Source: Alphaproteobacteria bacterium (GTDB lineage Bacteria > Pseudomonadota > Alphaproteobacteria > CAAHEQ01 > UBA3637). From it: a DNA stretch of 64,000 nucleotides. Location: NCBI GenBank assembly GCA_017539265.1, contig JAFYHG010000022.1, positions 1 through 64,000 of the forward strand. Direction: 5' to 3'. How positions within the stretch are numbered: the first letter of the stretch is position 1; the number at the start of each line of letters is the position of its first letter. The position numbers and the translations under genes are program-made. Positions 24,447-32,678 of this stretch are shown in pieces. The notes beneath the pieces are model-generated. The model saw only the letters and a list, made by a program, of their open reading frames with translations, had not been told where the DNA came from and did no database searches.

Positions 24447-27065
24447 TTAAGGGTCCTTTATCATTTGTTTTAACCGATACACCAAATCAAGCGCTTCACG
24501 TGGCGAAAGCAAATCTACATCCGTATCCTTTAAAAGCGTTTCAATAGCGGACGGCTTATCAGAATATGTAGGCGTATTTAAGGCAGAAAACAAGGGTAAG
24601 TCATCAAAAAGAGGCTGTTGGGCTTGTTTTTTTTCTTCCAATCCTGCAAGAACTTCGCTGGCACGCGCCAATACCCGTTCGGGAAGTCCTGCCAATTTAG
24701 CCACATGAATCCCATAGGATCGGTCGGTAGCACCATCTGTTACCTCATGCAGAAAGACAATATCGCCTTGCCATTCCTTAACACGCATGGTGTGCAGGGT
24801 TAATCCTTCCAACCGATTGGCCAGAGCCGTCAATTCATGATAGTGTGTGGCAAAAAGACCGCGGCACTTGTTATGTGTCCTTAAATACTCAACGACCGCC
24901 CACGCAATGGATAGGCCGTCAAAAGTGGCCGTTCCGCGCCCGACTTCATCTAAAATTACCAATGATTTTTCGGTCGCACCGGATAATATAGTGGCAACCT
25001 CTACCATTTCAACCATGAAGGTTGAACGACCACGCGCCAGATCATCACTGGCCCCGACACGAGAGAAAAGTTTATCGATAATCCCGATTTTTGCCGAATC
25101 GGCCGGCACAAACGACCCCATTTGCGCCATCACGGCAATCAAGGCGTTTTGCCTTAGAAAGGTGCTTTTACCGGCCATATTCGGCCCCGTTAACAACCAC
25201 AGGCGATTGTTGTCCGATCCGAGCGAGCAATCATTGGGAATAAATGAGGTATGCTCGGCATTTAAAGCCGCTTCCACAACCGGATGGCGACCGCCCGTGA
25301 TATCAAAATCAAGACCGGTTGTTAGGATAGGTCGCGTCCAATGATTTTCCTCAGCCAAAAGCGCCAATGTCGTTGTTACGTCCAATTCAGCCAAGGCACC
25401 GGCAGCTTCAAATAAAATATCGGCCTTGGAAAGCAAATAAGTGCGTAATTCTTCAAATAATTGCAGTTCCAGTTTTAAGGCTTCGTTATCCGCATTTAAA
25501 ATATGACCGGCCAGAGAACTGAGTTCCGCGGTGGTAAAGCGAACCACATTGGCCATTGTTTGCCGATGAATAAATCCCCAATCGGGATGATCAAAAAGGG
25601 CCTGGGCAAACTTGGCCGGCACTTCTACGTAATAGCCGATCAGGTTGTTAAACGTGATCTTAAGGTTTTGTATGTTTGTTTGCGTCACATAACGCGCCCG
25701 CATTTCGGCCAATTGTTGTTGCGCGTTTTCTTTAGCGTGACGCAGCGAATCCAATTCTTGTGAATATCCTTCACAAATCAAATTACCGTCCCGTGCCAAC
25801 AAAGGCGCATCCGGACGAATGCAATCAAAAATGCGGGCAGAAATGGCGGAATGTTCCCCCATGCGCATCAGGCACCTTTCCAAAGACGGTGGCAGAGTCG
25901 TATCACTTAATTCCAAACGAATTTTGGGAATCTGCATAAGCGCCGTTCCAATCCCTAGCATATCTTTTGGACCGCCCCGTCCGACCGATAGGCGGGCAAG
26001 CGCGCGTTCAATATCCGGAACGGATTTAAGCGCTGTACGAACATTTGATCTACGCGTCATGTTTTGAAGAAAGAAATCAACTGAATCTAACCGATCATTG
26101 ATGACCGAAATATCCATAATAGGTGCGGAAAGCCACCCCCCCATTAATCGGCCGCCAGCCCCCGTAACGGTTCTGGAAAGAACAGATAACAGACTTTTCC
26201 CATCATGCTCACTTGAAAGTGAGGTTGTCAATTCCAAACTGCGCCGTGTGGCGGGGTCAATATCCATAAATTGTTCGGTATAAACTTTTTGAAGTCCATG
26301 CAAATTGGGCATATTTCCTTTTTGTGTATCGTTCAGATAGCCCAGTAAAACACCTGCCGCCGTTAATTCCGTTTTATCAAAATTAACAGAGGATATATGA
26401 TTAGCCAAGAAAGAGTCCATAGTCTCTTTTTGGGTGGTGTATAAAAATAAATTCGGCGCCAATTCCGTAATGCCGCCCACGTGATAAAGCAAGTTCGGAT
26501 ATTTTTCCTTTAAATCGGAAGAAACCAAAATTTCAGACGGTTCCAATCGCGCCAGTGTGGAAGGCAATAGTTCCCGAAGGAGAGATTGCACATAGAAATC
26601 ACCCGTGGACATATCCACCCAAGAAAGCGCTATTCCCGAAGCCGTCGGCACAAGGGCCGCCAAGTAATTATGGCGCGTGGCGGAAAGAAGGGTGTCTTCG
26701 GTTAAAGTGCCGGCCGTAACAACCCGAATAACATCCCGCTTAACAACGGATTTAGCCCCACGTTTACGGGCTTCGACGGGATCCTCCAATTGTTCACAAA
26801 TTGCCACCTTAAATCCGGCGCGCACAAGTTTTACCAGATAACTTTCATACGCGTGATACGGCACACCGCACATCGGAATGGCACCGCCGGGCTTATTATG
26901 ATTCTTATCCGTCAAAACGATATCCAAAATCTTGGAGGCAATCTTGGCATCTTCAAAAAACAGTTCGTAAAAATCACCCATCCGATAAAATAACAGGCAA
27001 TCGGGATACTGATTCTTTACTTCAAAATACTGTTGAACCATAGGGGTTTGCGGAATATCTGACAT
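24447..27065 (-). CDS. mutS: DNA mismatch repair protein MutS
   Basis: The 872-residue protein is a full-length MutS. The mismatch-reading motif GDFYELF (Phe32-x-Glu34) is at the N-terminus. Connector, lever and clamp domains follow. The ABC ATPase has Walker [11 protein letters not shown] (about residue 625), the signature region with STFMVEMVE, Walker [16 protein letters not shown] and the His loop ATHYHEL. It finds mismatches and recruits MutL. AAAAAGGAAAG precedes the ATG. The gene is divergent from the histidine kinase gene across 40 bp. Confidence 0.98.
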   Translation of the reverse strand: MSDIPQTPMVQQYFEVKNQYPDCLLFYRMGDFYELFFEDAKIASKILDIVLTDKNHNKPGGAIPMCGVPYHAYESYLVKLVRAGFKVAICEQLEDPVEARKRGAKSVVKRDVIRVVTAGTLTEDTLLSATRHNYLAALVPTASGIALSWVDMSTGDFYVQSLLRELLPSTLARLEPSEILVSSDLKEKYPNLLYHVGGITELAPNLFLYTTQKETMDSFLANHISSVNFDKTELTAAGVLLGYLNDTQKGNMPNLHGLQKVYTEQFMDIDPATRRSLELTTSLSSEHDGKSLLSVLSRTVTGAGGRLMGGWLSAPIMDISVINDRLDSVDFFLQNMTRRSNVRTALKSVPDIERALARLSVGRGGPKDMLGIGTALMQIPKIRLELSDTTLPPSLERCLMRMGEHSAISARIFDCIRPDAPLLARDGNLICEGYSQELDSLRHAKENAQQQLAEMRARYVTQTNIQNLKITFNNLIGYYVEVPAKFAQALFDHPDWGFIHRQTMANVVRFTTAELSSLAGHILNADNEALKLELQLFEELRTYLLSKADILFEAAGALAELDVTTTLALLAEENHWTRPILTTGLDFDITGGRHPVVEAALNAEHTSFIPNDCSLGSDNNRLWLLTGPNMAGKSTFLRQNALIAVMAQMGSFVPADSAKIGIIDKLFSRVGASDDLARGRSTFMVEMVEVATILSGATEKSLVILDEVGRGTATFDGLSIAWAVVEYLRTHNKCRGLFATHYHELTALANRLEGLTLHTMRVKEWQGDIVFLHEVTDGATDRSYGIHVAKLAGLPERVLARASEVLAGLEEKKQAQQPLFDDLPLFSALNTPTYSDKPSAIETLLKDTDVDLLSPREALDLVYRLKQMIKDP

Positions 27066-27091
27066 TTTACTTTCCTTTTTCGTTTTTTCGT

Positions 27092-27099
27092 ATTATAAT
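27092..27099. promoter_or_regulatory. Shared -10 palindrome between mutS and the histidine kinase
   Basis: ATTATAAT reads TATAAT on both strands. On the plus strand the box ends six bases before the kinase ATG at 27106, so that transcript could be leaderless. The -35 regions are weak on both sides. Confidence 0.35.
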
Positions 27100-27105
27100 C
27101 CATTT

Positions 27106-28461
27106 ATGATGAAAAAGAAAGAAAAATCGGCAATTCGCTTTTTTCGATTGGTGGCGCGGATCTGGATTATCAGTATGCCTGCCGCCATTATATTGGCAAT
27201 TTTATTGGCAATAAATAAGATTTCTTTGGAGACGGCAGGGCTATTATTTGCGGGGGTTTTGATTTTTACCTCAATTCTTACGACTTCCGTTTTTAAAGAG
27301 TTGGAAAACTTTATTGCATATCTTAAAAATTTGGCGCAAGGGCTTGATATTGAACCGCCCCGCTTTAAAAAAGGCATTTTCAGTTCTTTCCGATTAGCGG
27401 ATACCTTTTTGTCTGTTAAAAAAATATGGTCTAATCAAACTCTGTCAGACACAACAATTTTGGAAAACTTACCCGATCCCATGATTATGCTGGACACCGA
27501 AGGGGAAATCGTTTTTATGAATCAAAATGCAAAAAACAGATTTGGAAAAGATTTGTTAAAACAAAATATGGACCAGCTGTTTCAGGATAAAAAAATTCAA
27601 AAAGCCATCGGGGATATTTTGGGCGAGCAGGCACAAACAGAATGGTTCGAATGGGATCATGACTTAAATACTTTTCAGGTACGTATTGATCGGTTACCGG
27701 CATTGACCCGAAACGGGGCTATCGCCGTGATTACCATGAACGATATTACACCTTTTAAAAAATTTCGTAAACAACAGGTAGAATTTTTCGCAAACGCCAG
27801 CCACGAACTAAAAACGCCGCTGTCCATCATATCGGGATTGGTAGAAACATTGCAAGGACCTGCTAAAGAAGATAAAGAGGCACAGGAAAAATTCTTGGGT
27901 ATCATGAGTGAGCAAACAGAAAAAATGACGGGACTTGTACAAAATTTATTAAAATTGGCAAGAAATCAGGCATTGCCCGGTGGAAATCATAAAGAGTTGA
28001 TCGATATGGAAGCCCTGATTAACAAAGTGGCTCTGGATCTGAAAAACAAAGCCAATCAACATCAAAAAAAAATATCCGTTTCAGCAGACAAAAATTTACC
28101 GAAATTATTGGGATCTCGAGCAGAACTTGGTCATGTCTTCCAAAATTTAATTGATAACGCCATTAAGTATGGAGAACCTCATTCCACGGTCGGGATACAT
28201 ATCCAAAAGGCGGATTTGTTAAAACAAGAGTGCTTAAAAATTGATGTTCATAATCAGGGAAATCCCATCAGGGGGAAAGATTTAGATCGGCTTTTTGAAC
28301 GGTTTTATCGGGTAGATTCCGTTGAAACAAAGCATGTAGAAGGAACCGGTCTGGGCCTAAGCATTGTACAACAAATCGTTCACGAACACAATGGTCGGGT
28401 TAACGTTCTAAGTTCCAAGCGCGAAGGAACAACTTTTAGCGTGTATCTGCCCGTTGAATGA
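27106..28461 (+). CDS. PhoR-like sensor histidine kinase
   Basis: The 451-residue protein has two N-terminal transmembrane helices (about 17-37 and 43-62) with almost no periplasmic loop, as in PhoR. A PAS domain follows (about 110-215, NLPDPMIMLDTEGEIVFMN). The HisKA domain has the H-box FFANASHELKTPLSIISG with His233, and the HATPase domain has FQNLIDNAIKYG, GTGLGLSIV and the C-terminal GTTFSVYLPV. PhoR senses phosphate status through the Pst system, but here no response regulator or pst gene is adjacent, so the assignment to phosphate is tentative. The converging neighbour is an alkaline phosphatase, a classic Pho-regulon product. Confidence 0.88.
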   Translation: MMKKKEKSAIRFFRLVARIWIISMPAAIILAILLAINKISLETAGLLFAGVLIFTSILTTSVFKELENFIAYLKNLAQGLDIEPPRFKKGIFSSFRLADTFLSVKKIWSNQTLSDTTILENLPDPMIMLDTEGEIVFMNQNAKNRFGKDLLKQNMDQLFQDKKIQKAIGDILGEQAQTEWFEWDHDLNTFQVRIDRLPALTRNGAIAVITMNDITPFKKFRKQQVEFFANASHELKTPLSIISGLVETLQGPAKEDKEAQEKFLGIMSEQTEKMTGLVQNLLKLARNQALPGGNHKELIDMEALINKVALDLKNKANQHQKKISVSADKNLPKLLGSRAELGHVFQNLIDNAIKYGEPHSTVGIHIQKADLLKQECLKIDVHNQGNPIRGKDLDRLFERFYRVDSVETKHVEGTGLGLSIVQQIVHEHNGRVNVLSSKREGTTFSVYLPVE

Positions 28462-28465
28462 AGGA

Positions 28466-29332
28466 TTACTTTTTTGAAGAACCAAATAAAATCGTGCGAA
28501 TCTTTTTGTTGATGTCGGTATTGTCTTGAACCCCTTTAAATAAATTTGCATGTTGACCATAGGCGTGAACTTGTATGTTTTGACCGGTGTGCCCCTTTCG
28601 GGTATAAGAACACGAATCCGTTAGTCCCCCTGTTTCATGATCGGCCAAAACAATGACCGTTGTATCGGGATGGCTGTATGCAAAATTGACGGCTTTCATG
28701 ACCGCATAGTCAAAATCATAAAGTTCTTTTTTCATCCCTTCTAAATCATTTTTATGGGATTTGGTGTCAATTTTTGCCCCTTCAAACAGTGCAAAAAAGC
28801 CCTTTTTATCCGGCATATGGGATAGTTTCTTAAGCCTTGGCTTAACTTCATCCGATATGTGTTTAACGGGAACGGCAATATCCATTTTTTTGCCGGCTTT
28901 TTCTTTATCGGATTTTATTGTTTTACTATCATAACGACTTTGGGTATGGGCATAAAAAGCCGATGGTGTGGCACCGGTCGAATAATCCGTTGAATAAATA
29001 CCGACGGCAAATCCTTTTCGTTCGGCTTCTTCCGCAATCGTCAGGCAATTTTTCCCGTCGGGTAATTTACCCAAATACTTATTATTTGTTTTGTATCCGC
29101 AGGAGTAAGCTGTTGCCGAAGCTGCCGAATCCGTGATTTCTGAGTCAGCAGATTTGGTAATGACCCATCCCTTAACCGGTAGGGTTGGGATATAAAGCGG
29201 CTTATCAATACCGGCGCATTTTAAGTGATTGGGGCCCATACCGTCACCAATCATTAAAATAACATTGTCGGCCTTTGCCGCAAGAGAGGCAAATAAAAGC
29301 GTTCCCAAAACAAGGGTTGATTTGAATGACAT
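28466..29332 (-). CDS. Compact alkaline phosphatase
   Basis: The 288-residue protein has a signal peptide (to about residue 21) and all PhoA landmarks: MIGDGMG (Asp30), the nucleophile in TDSAAS (Ser69), GATPSAFYAH, EGAKIDTKSH (Glu184, Asp189, His193), ADHETGG (Asp231-His232) and the late His in KGHTG (His248). It should release phosphate from monoesters in the periplasm using zinc and magnesium. E. coli PhoA is about 470 residues; here the crown and other insertions are missing, so it is close to a minimal catalytic core. It starts eight bases after the lytic transglycosylase gene on the same strand. Confidence 0.9.
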   Translation of the reverse strand: MSFKSTLVLGTLLFASLAAKADNVILMIGDGMGPNHLKCAGIDKPLYIPTLPVKGWVITKSADSEITDSAASATAYSCGYKTNNKYLGKLPDGKNCLTIAEEAERKGFAVGIYSTDYSTGATPSAFYAHTQSRYDSKTIKSDKEKAGKKMDIAVPVKHISDEVKPRLKKLSHMPDKKGFFALFEGAKIDTKSHKNDLEGMKKELYDFDYAVMKAVNFAYSHPDTTVIVLADHETGGLTDSCSYTRKGHTGQNIQVHAYGQHANLFKGVQDNTDINKKIRTILFGSSKK

Positions 29333-29340
29333 TTTTCCTC

Positions 29341-30585
29341 CTACTTTTTAATGGCGGGACATTCGACTTGTTGATAACAGGGCCACTCACCGGTTGCCAC
29401 GCTGTCCAGTGAAGCCAAGGGTTGATTCATTAAATTTCGATAAATCCAATAGTTCACAATAATCCGTTCGACAAAACTGCGCGTTTCCTTGGACGGGATA
29501 CTTTCCAAAAAGAGCAGCGGATCATCCGTATTAATTTTCTTTTTCCATTTAATCAAGTTCCCGGGGCCCGCATTATAAGCCGTAGCAATATACATCAGAT
29601 TATCCCCAACCGCCGGCTTTTGAATAAGGTTCAATAAATAGTTTTGCCCCAACGACAAATTATATTCCGGTTCTTTTAAAAGTTGTTTTTTAAACGGATA
29701 TTGTAAAGACTTTGCCAATTCTTTTCCCGTTTCGGGCATAATTTGCATCAGGCCCACCGCCCCCATACCGCTTTCGGCACGACGGTTAAAACAAGATTCC
29801 TGCCGCACAAAAGCATAGACAAGGGCTTTATCTACTTTCCATCCGTCTTTTGGGGTCCAATTCGGTGCCGGATAACGCGTACTGCCGTCTTCCAATTTTC
29901 CCGATAGGGCCAATAAATCATCGGCAAAACCGTTTTGTGCGGATATCATCAATAAAATTCCCTTGGCTTCGTCATCGGCTTCCAGATAAAGTTTTGAAAG
30001 TTCTTTGGTCGCCCAATCTTTTTGTCCGATTTGTTGCAAGGCATAAAACCGTTCCATCGCCGGATGGGAAAAATCGGCACTGATATCATCTTCGGGTTTA
30101 GACGGCTCATCCCACACATGCCCCAAATCTTTCGCCAGCATCCGCATAGCGACAATCCCATAGAACAGACGCTGATATTGAGCCGCCCGTTCCAAGGCTG
30201 GTCGAACTTTATCAAAAGCCCCTATTTTTAAGTATGCTCGCGCCGCCCAAACAGAGGCTGCCCCCTCAAGCAGCGGATAACCTTTTTTATGTCGAGCCGC
30301 CGTATCAAAATATTCGGCCGCCGAGGTATAATCTTTTTGTTTCCAAGAAGTAAGTCCCGCAATCCAATAGGCCTGAGGAATAGAATCGCCCGATCGATCA
30401 ATGGTTGGGCGAATAAGATCCATAGTGCGCGCGTTTTCACCGTCAATAAAGTAGGAAAATGCCAGTGCCGTACGGGCCTGATCGTAATCCAATTCCGAAA
30501 AGAGTTTTTTGGTCGTTTTATTTTCCAATAACTGCCGAACGGTTTTGGTGTTGCCCTTGTTTAAGTTTTGATAAATCTTGTTCAT
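29341..30585 (-). CDS. Lytic transglycosylase, catalytic part (split gene)
   Basis: The 414-residue product has an N-terminal helical, TPR-like region and a C-terminal SLT domain: VYAFVRQESCFN with the catalytic Glu (about residue 263), SGMGAVGLMQIMPETG, and YIATAYNAGPGNLIKW. Such enzymes cut peptidoglycan to give 1,6-anhydro products in the periplasm. This frame has no signal peptide, which is odd for a periplasmic enzyme. Its ATG overlaps the TGA of the previous frame (ATGA), and that frame supplies a signal peptide and an N-terminal helical part. The two halves look like one Slt-type protein broken at the overlap by frameshift, split or programmed recoding. Confidence 0.85.
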   Translation of the reverse strand: MNKIYQNLNKGNTKTVRQLLENKTTKKLFSELDYDQARTALAFSYFIDGENARTMDLIRPTIDRSGDSIPQAYWIAGLTSWKQKDYTSAAEYFDTAARHKKGYPLLEGAASVWAARAYLKIGAFDKVRPALERAAQYQRLFYGIVAMRMLAKDLGHVWDEPSKPEDDISADFSHPAMERFYALQQIGQKDWATKELSKLYLEADDEAKGILLMISAQNGFADDLLALSGKLEDGSTRYPAPNWTPKDGWKVDKALVYAFVRQESCFNRRAESGMGAVGLMQIMPETGKELAKSLQYPFKKQLLKEPEYNLSLGQNYLLNLIQKPAVGDNLMYIATAYNAGPGNLIKWKKKINTDDPLLFLESIPSKETRSFVERIIVNYWIYRNLMNQPLASLDSVATGEWPCYQQVECPAIKK

Positions 30586-31052
30586 AGTTTTTTAGCGGTA
30601 ACGGCATCTTTTGAAGACAGATAGGAAAAACTTTTCCCGCGAATTAAATCAATAGGTTCGGGCCGAAAAACAGCCGAACAGGTCCCCGACTGTCCTCCAA
30701 AGAGACCTTTGGGCTTTTGGGGCGGTAGTGTCGCTTTTTTTTGCTTTCCCAATTCATACATATCCGTCGCTACTGCCAAATCCGCATAGTGTGAAAACCA
30801 AGCGGAAATATCCTCTTTTTTTGTTTTATACAGGGGTGAAAAATATCGATCGTAGAGGATATATCCATCCAACAAATGATTGCTCAGTTTCCCCTCTAAT
30901 TTTTGGGCTTTTTTAAAATCACCCGACCGATGGGCCTGAAAAATCTGTTTATAAAGAACAACATCCGAATCCGATAAAACCGATTCGGCATGACAAATAT
31001 TTCCCCATAGGAGAGTAAGCCCAAAAACAATATAAAAAACCTGCTTTAACAT
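30582..31052 (-). CDS. N-terminal part of the lytic transglycosylase (signal peptide and helical domain)
   Basis: The 156-residue product has a signal peptide (MLKQVFYIVFGLTLLWGNICHA) and a helical part with FQAHRSGDFKKAQKLEGKL and LLDGYILYDRYFSP, resembling the N-terminal superhelix of Slt-type transglycosylases. It ends in TGA, overlapping the ATG of the catalytic half by four bases. The sequence at the junction is GCT AAA AAA CTA TGA; a slip of -1 in the A-run would join the two frames directly. The start directly follows the stop of the upstream Glu-rich protein gene. Alone, it would be an inactive periplasmic helical protein. Confidence 0.75.
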   Translation of the reverse strand: MLKQVFYIVFGLTLLWGNICHAESVLSDSDVVLYKQIFQAHRSGDFKKAQKLEGKLSNHLLDGYILYDRYFSPLYKTKKEDISAWFSHYADLAVATDMYELGKQKKATLPPQKPKGLFGGQSGTCSAVFRPEPIDLIRGKSFSYLSSKDAVTAKKL

Positions 31053-31703
31053 TTATCCTTGCGGCGGAATAACTTGAACAAGTTTTTCACATTCTTTTTT
31101 CGACAGTTTACCTAATTTACAAGCCTTAATCTCATACTTGGGCATACCCATAATACCTTCACAGGGGAGCCCAATCAACATAAATTTTTGAGCCCGTTTT
31201 TTCTTTTTAGGCACACGAGAGTAAACTAAATCACTCGGCATATCTTTATAGGTAATAGTTAAAAATAATGCATCTAACTTTTGATTAGTCTCATTGGTTA
31301 ATACCGCTTCTGCCATACAGTAAGAAAGCGTTCTGGCATAAGCAAGTACCCCATTTACATTTTGTATTTCAATCGTCAGATTCCCTTCAACTTTTTCATT
31401 TTCTTTCTCCTCCTCTTCCGGAGCCTTTGAGGAAGATTCTGTGGTGGATTTTTCAGGTTTCTTTTCCGAATCGGGTTTAGTCACCGGTGCAGGTTTGGCA
31501 TTTTCCTCTTTCCCAACCACATTTAAATCCATAACTTCCGTTTCCGATTGCGTTTTTTTCGGGGCAGCCGGTTCTGTTTTTTCCGGAACGGCCGGTTGTT
31601 TAAATTGTTCTTCCAATTCCGGAAACAGGCTATTCATATCCTGTGCCATTGCCACGCTACTGAATAAAGTTAAGGCCACTCCGCCTAAAAAGAATTTATT
31701 CAT
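31053..31703 (-). CDS. Periplasmic protein with Pro/Glu-rich linker, unknown function
   Basis: The ATG at 31703 has AAAGGAGG five bases upstream and is preferred over the adjacent ATG at 31706 and the longer frame to 31760. The 216-residue product has a signal peptide ending in SSVAMA, a low-complexity Lys/Glu/Pro linker of about 90 residues, and a C-terminal domain (LTIEIQNVNGVLAYARTLSY, LTNETNQKLDALFLTITYKD, LIGLPCEGIMGMPKYEIKAC) that looks like a small beta-sandwich with conserved cysteines. No family is recognised. It is the first gene of the unit that continues with the transglycosylase and the phosphatase. Confidence 0.7.
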   Translation of the reverse strand: MNKFFLGGVALTLFSSVAMAQDMNSLFPELEEQFKQPAVPEKTEPAAPKKTQSETEVMDLNVVGKEENAKPAPVTKPDSEKKPEKSTTESSSKAPEEEEKENEKVEGNLTIEIQNVNGVLAYARTLSYCMAEAVLTNETNQKLDALFLTITYKDMPSDLVYSRVPKKKKRAQKFMLIGLPCEGIMGMPKYEIKACKLGKLSKKECEKLVQVIPPQG

Positions 31704-31760
31704 CATTTCCTCCTTTACTTTTTGTTTAATTTCGGATAAAATAAGATTACTTGTGAACAA

Positions 31761-31789
31761 AGTCTAATAGATTTTTTTTAAAATAGCAA
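31761..31789 (-). promoter_or_regulatory. Promoter of the transglycosylase-phosphatase unit
   Basis: Minus strand TTGCTA, 17 bp, TAGACT, 58 bp upstream of the ATG at 31703. Confidence 0.45.
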
Positions 31790-31808
31790 CTCTTTTTTGG
31801 AAACAAAT

Positions 31809-32678
31809 ATGAAAAAAATAGCTTTAATTGCCCCCTCTTCCCCGGCGCCGGATTTAACGCCCGAAACATTAACCGCTTTACAAAAGAAGTTTGAAAGTAT
31901 GGGATATAAAATCCATTTGGGAAGTCATGCCCTGGACAGTATCCGGTATCTGGCGGGACCGGACGAAGATCGGGCCCAAGATGTGATGAAAGCTTTTTGT
32001 AATGAAACGGTTGATATGGTCATGACGGTGCGGGGCGGATACGGTAGCCCCCGGATTTTGGATAAACTGGATTATGAACTCCTTCGTCAAAATGCCAAAC
32101 CGTTTTGGACAATTAGTGATGGGACAGCCCTTCAAACGGCTCTTTTGACACGTTCGGGTATAACCGGTTATTCGGGACTTCAGGCCCTATTCTTTTTAAA
32201 TCCGCAAAACGAAGGATTAATCCAAACAGGGTTAGCCGCCATGCAGGGGCAACTACCCGATGTTCCCGTTCAAAAGGTATGGGCAAACGGTGTCGCACAA
32301 GGTATAGTGGTCGGTGGAAATTTGACGGTATTTATGGGACTTATCGGGACACCTTATTTTCCGGATATGAAAGGAAAAATATTGGTCATGGAAGATATCA
32401 ATGAATATCCCTATCGGGTGGATCGAATGCTAGCCCATTTACGCTTAGCCGGTGTATTTAACGATATTGCCGGTGTGATTTTGGGTGATTTTTCGGGTTG
32501 TGTTTCCAAAGACGGTGGGGATGGGGATATTGAAGCCGTATTCCAAGATTATTTCCAAAACTTCCCCGTTCCCGTTGTTCAAATTAATTACGGACACCGC
32601 AATCGGGAAACGGTTATTCCCATTGGGAAAGAGGTTCAAATTGATACCAATATCGGTTTGGTAAAAGAGGTTAAATGA
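31809..32678 (+). CDS. ldcA: LD-carboxypeptidase (peptidase S66 family)
   Basis: The ATG at 31809 gives 289 residues; the frame could also begin at a TTG 12 bases upstream, but MKKIALIAP is the usual beginning. S66 landmarks: IALIAPSSPAP, MTVRGGYGSPRILDKLDY, the nucleophile in WTISDGTALQ, GGNLTVFMGLIGTPYFPDMKGKIL, the Glu in LVMEDINEYPYRVDRML, and the late His in INYGHR. The enzyme removes the terminal D-Ala from muropeptide tetrapeptides in the cytoplasm during peptidoglycan recycling. It overlaps the U32 gene by four bases (ATGA) and lies divergent from the transglycosylase unit, so wall-turnover genes cluster here. Confidence 0.93.
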   Translation: MKKIALIAPSSPAPDLTPETLTALQKKFESMGYKIHLGSHALDSIRYLAGPDEDRAQDVMKAFCNETVDMVMTVRGGYGSPRILDKLDYELLRQNAKPFWTISDGTALQTALLTRSGITGYSGLQALFFLNPQNEGLIQTGLAAMQGQLPDVPVQKVWANGVAQGIVVGGNLTVFMGLIGTPYFPDMKGKILVMEDINEYPYRVDRMLAHLRLAGVFNDIAGVILGDFSGCVSKDGGDGDIEAVFQDYFQNFPVPVVQINYGHRNRETVIPIGKEVQIDTNIGLVKEVK

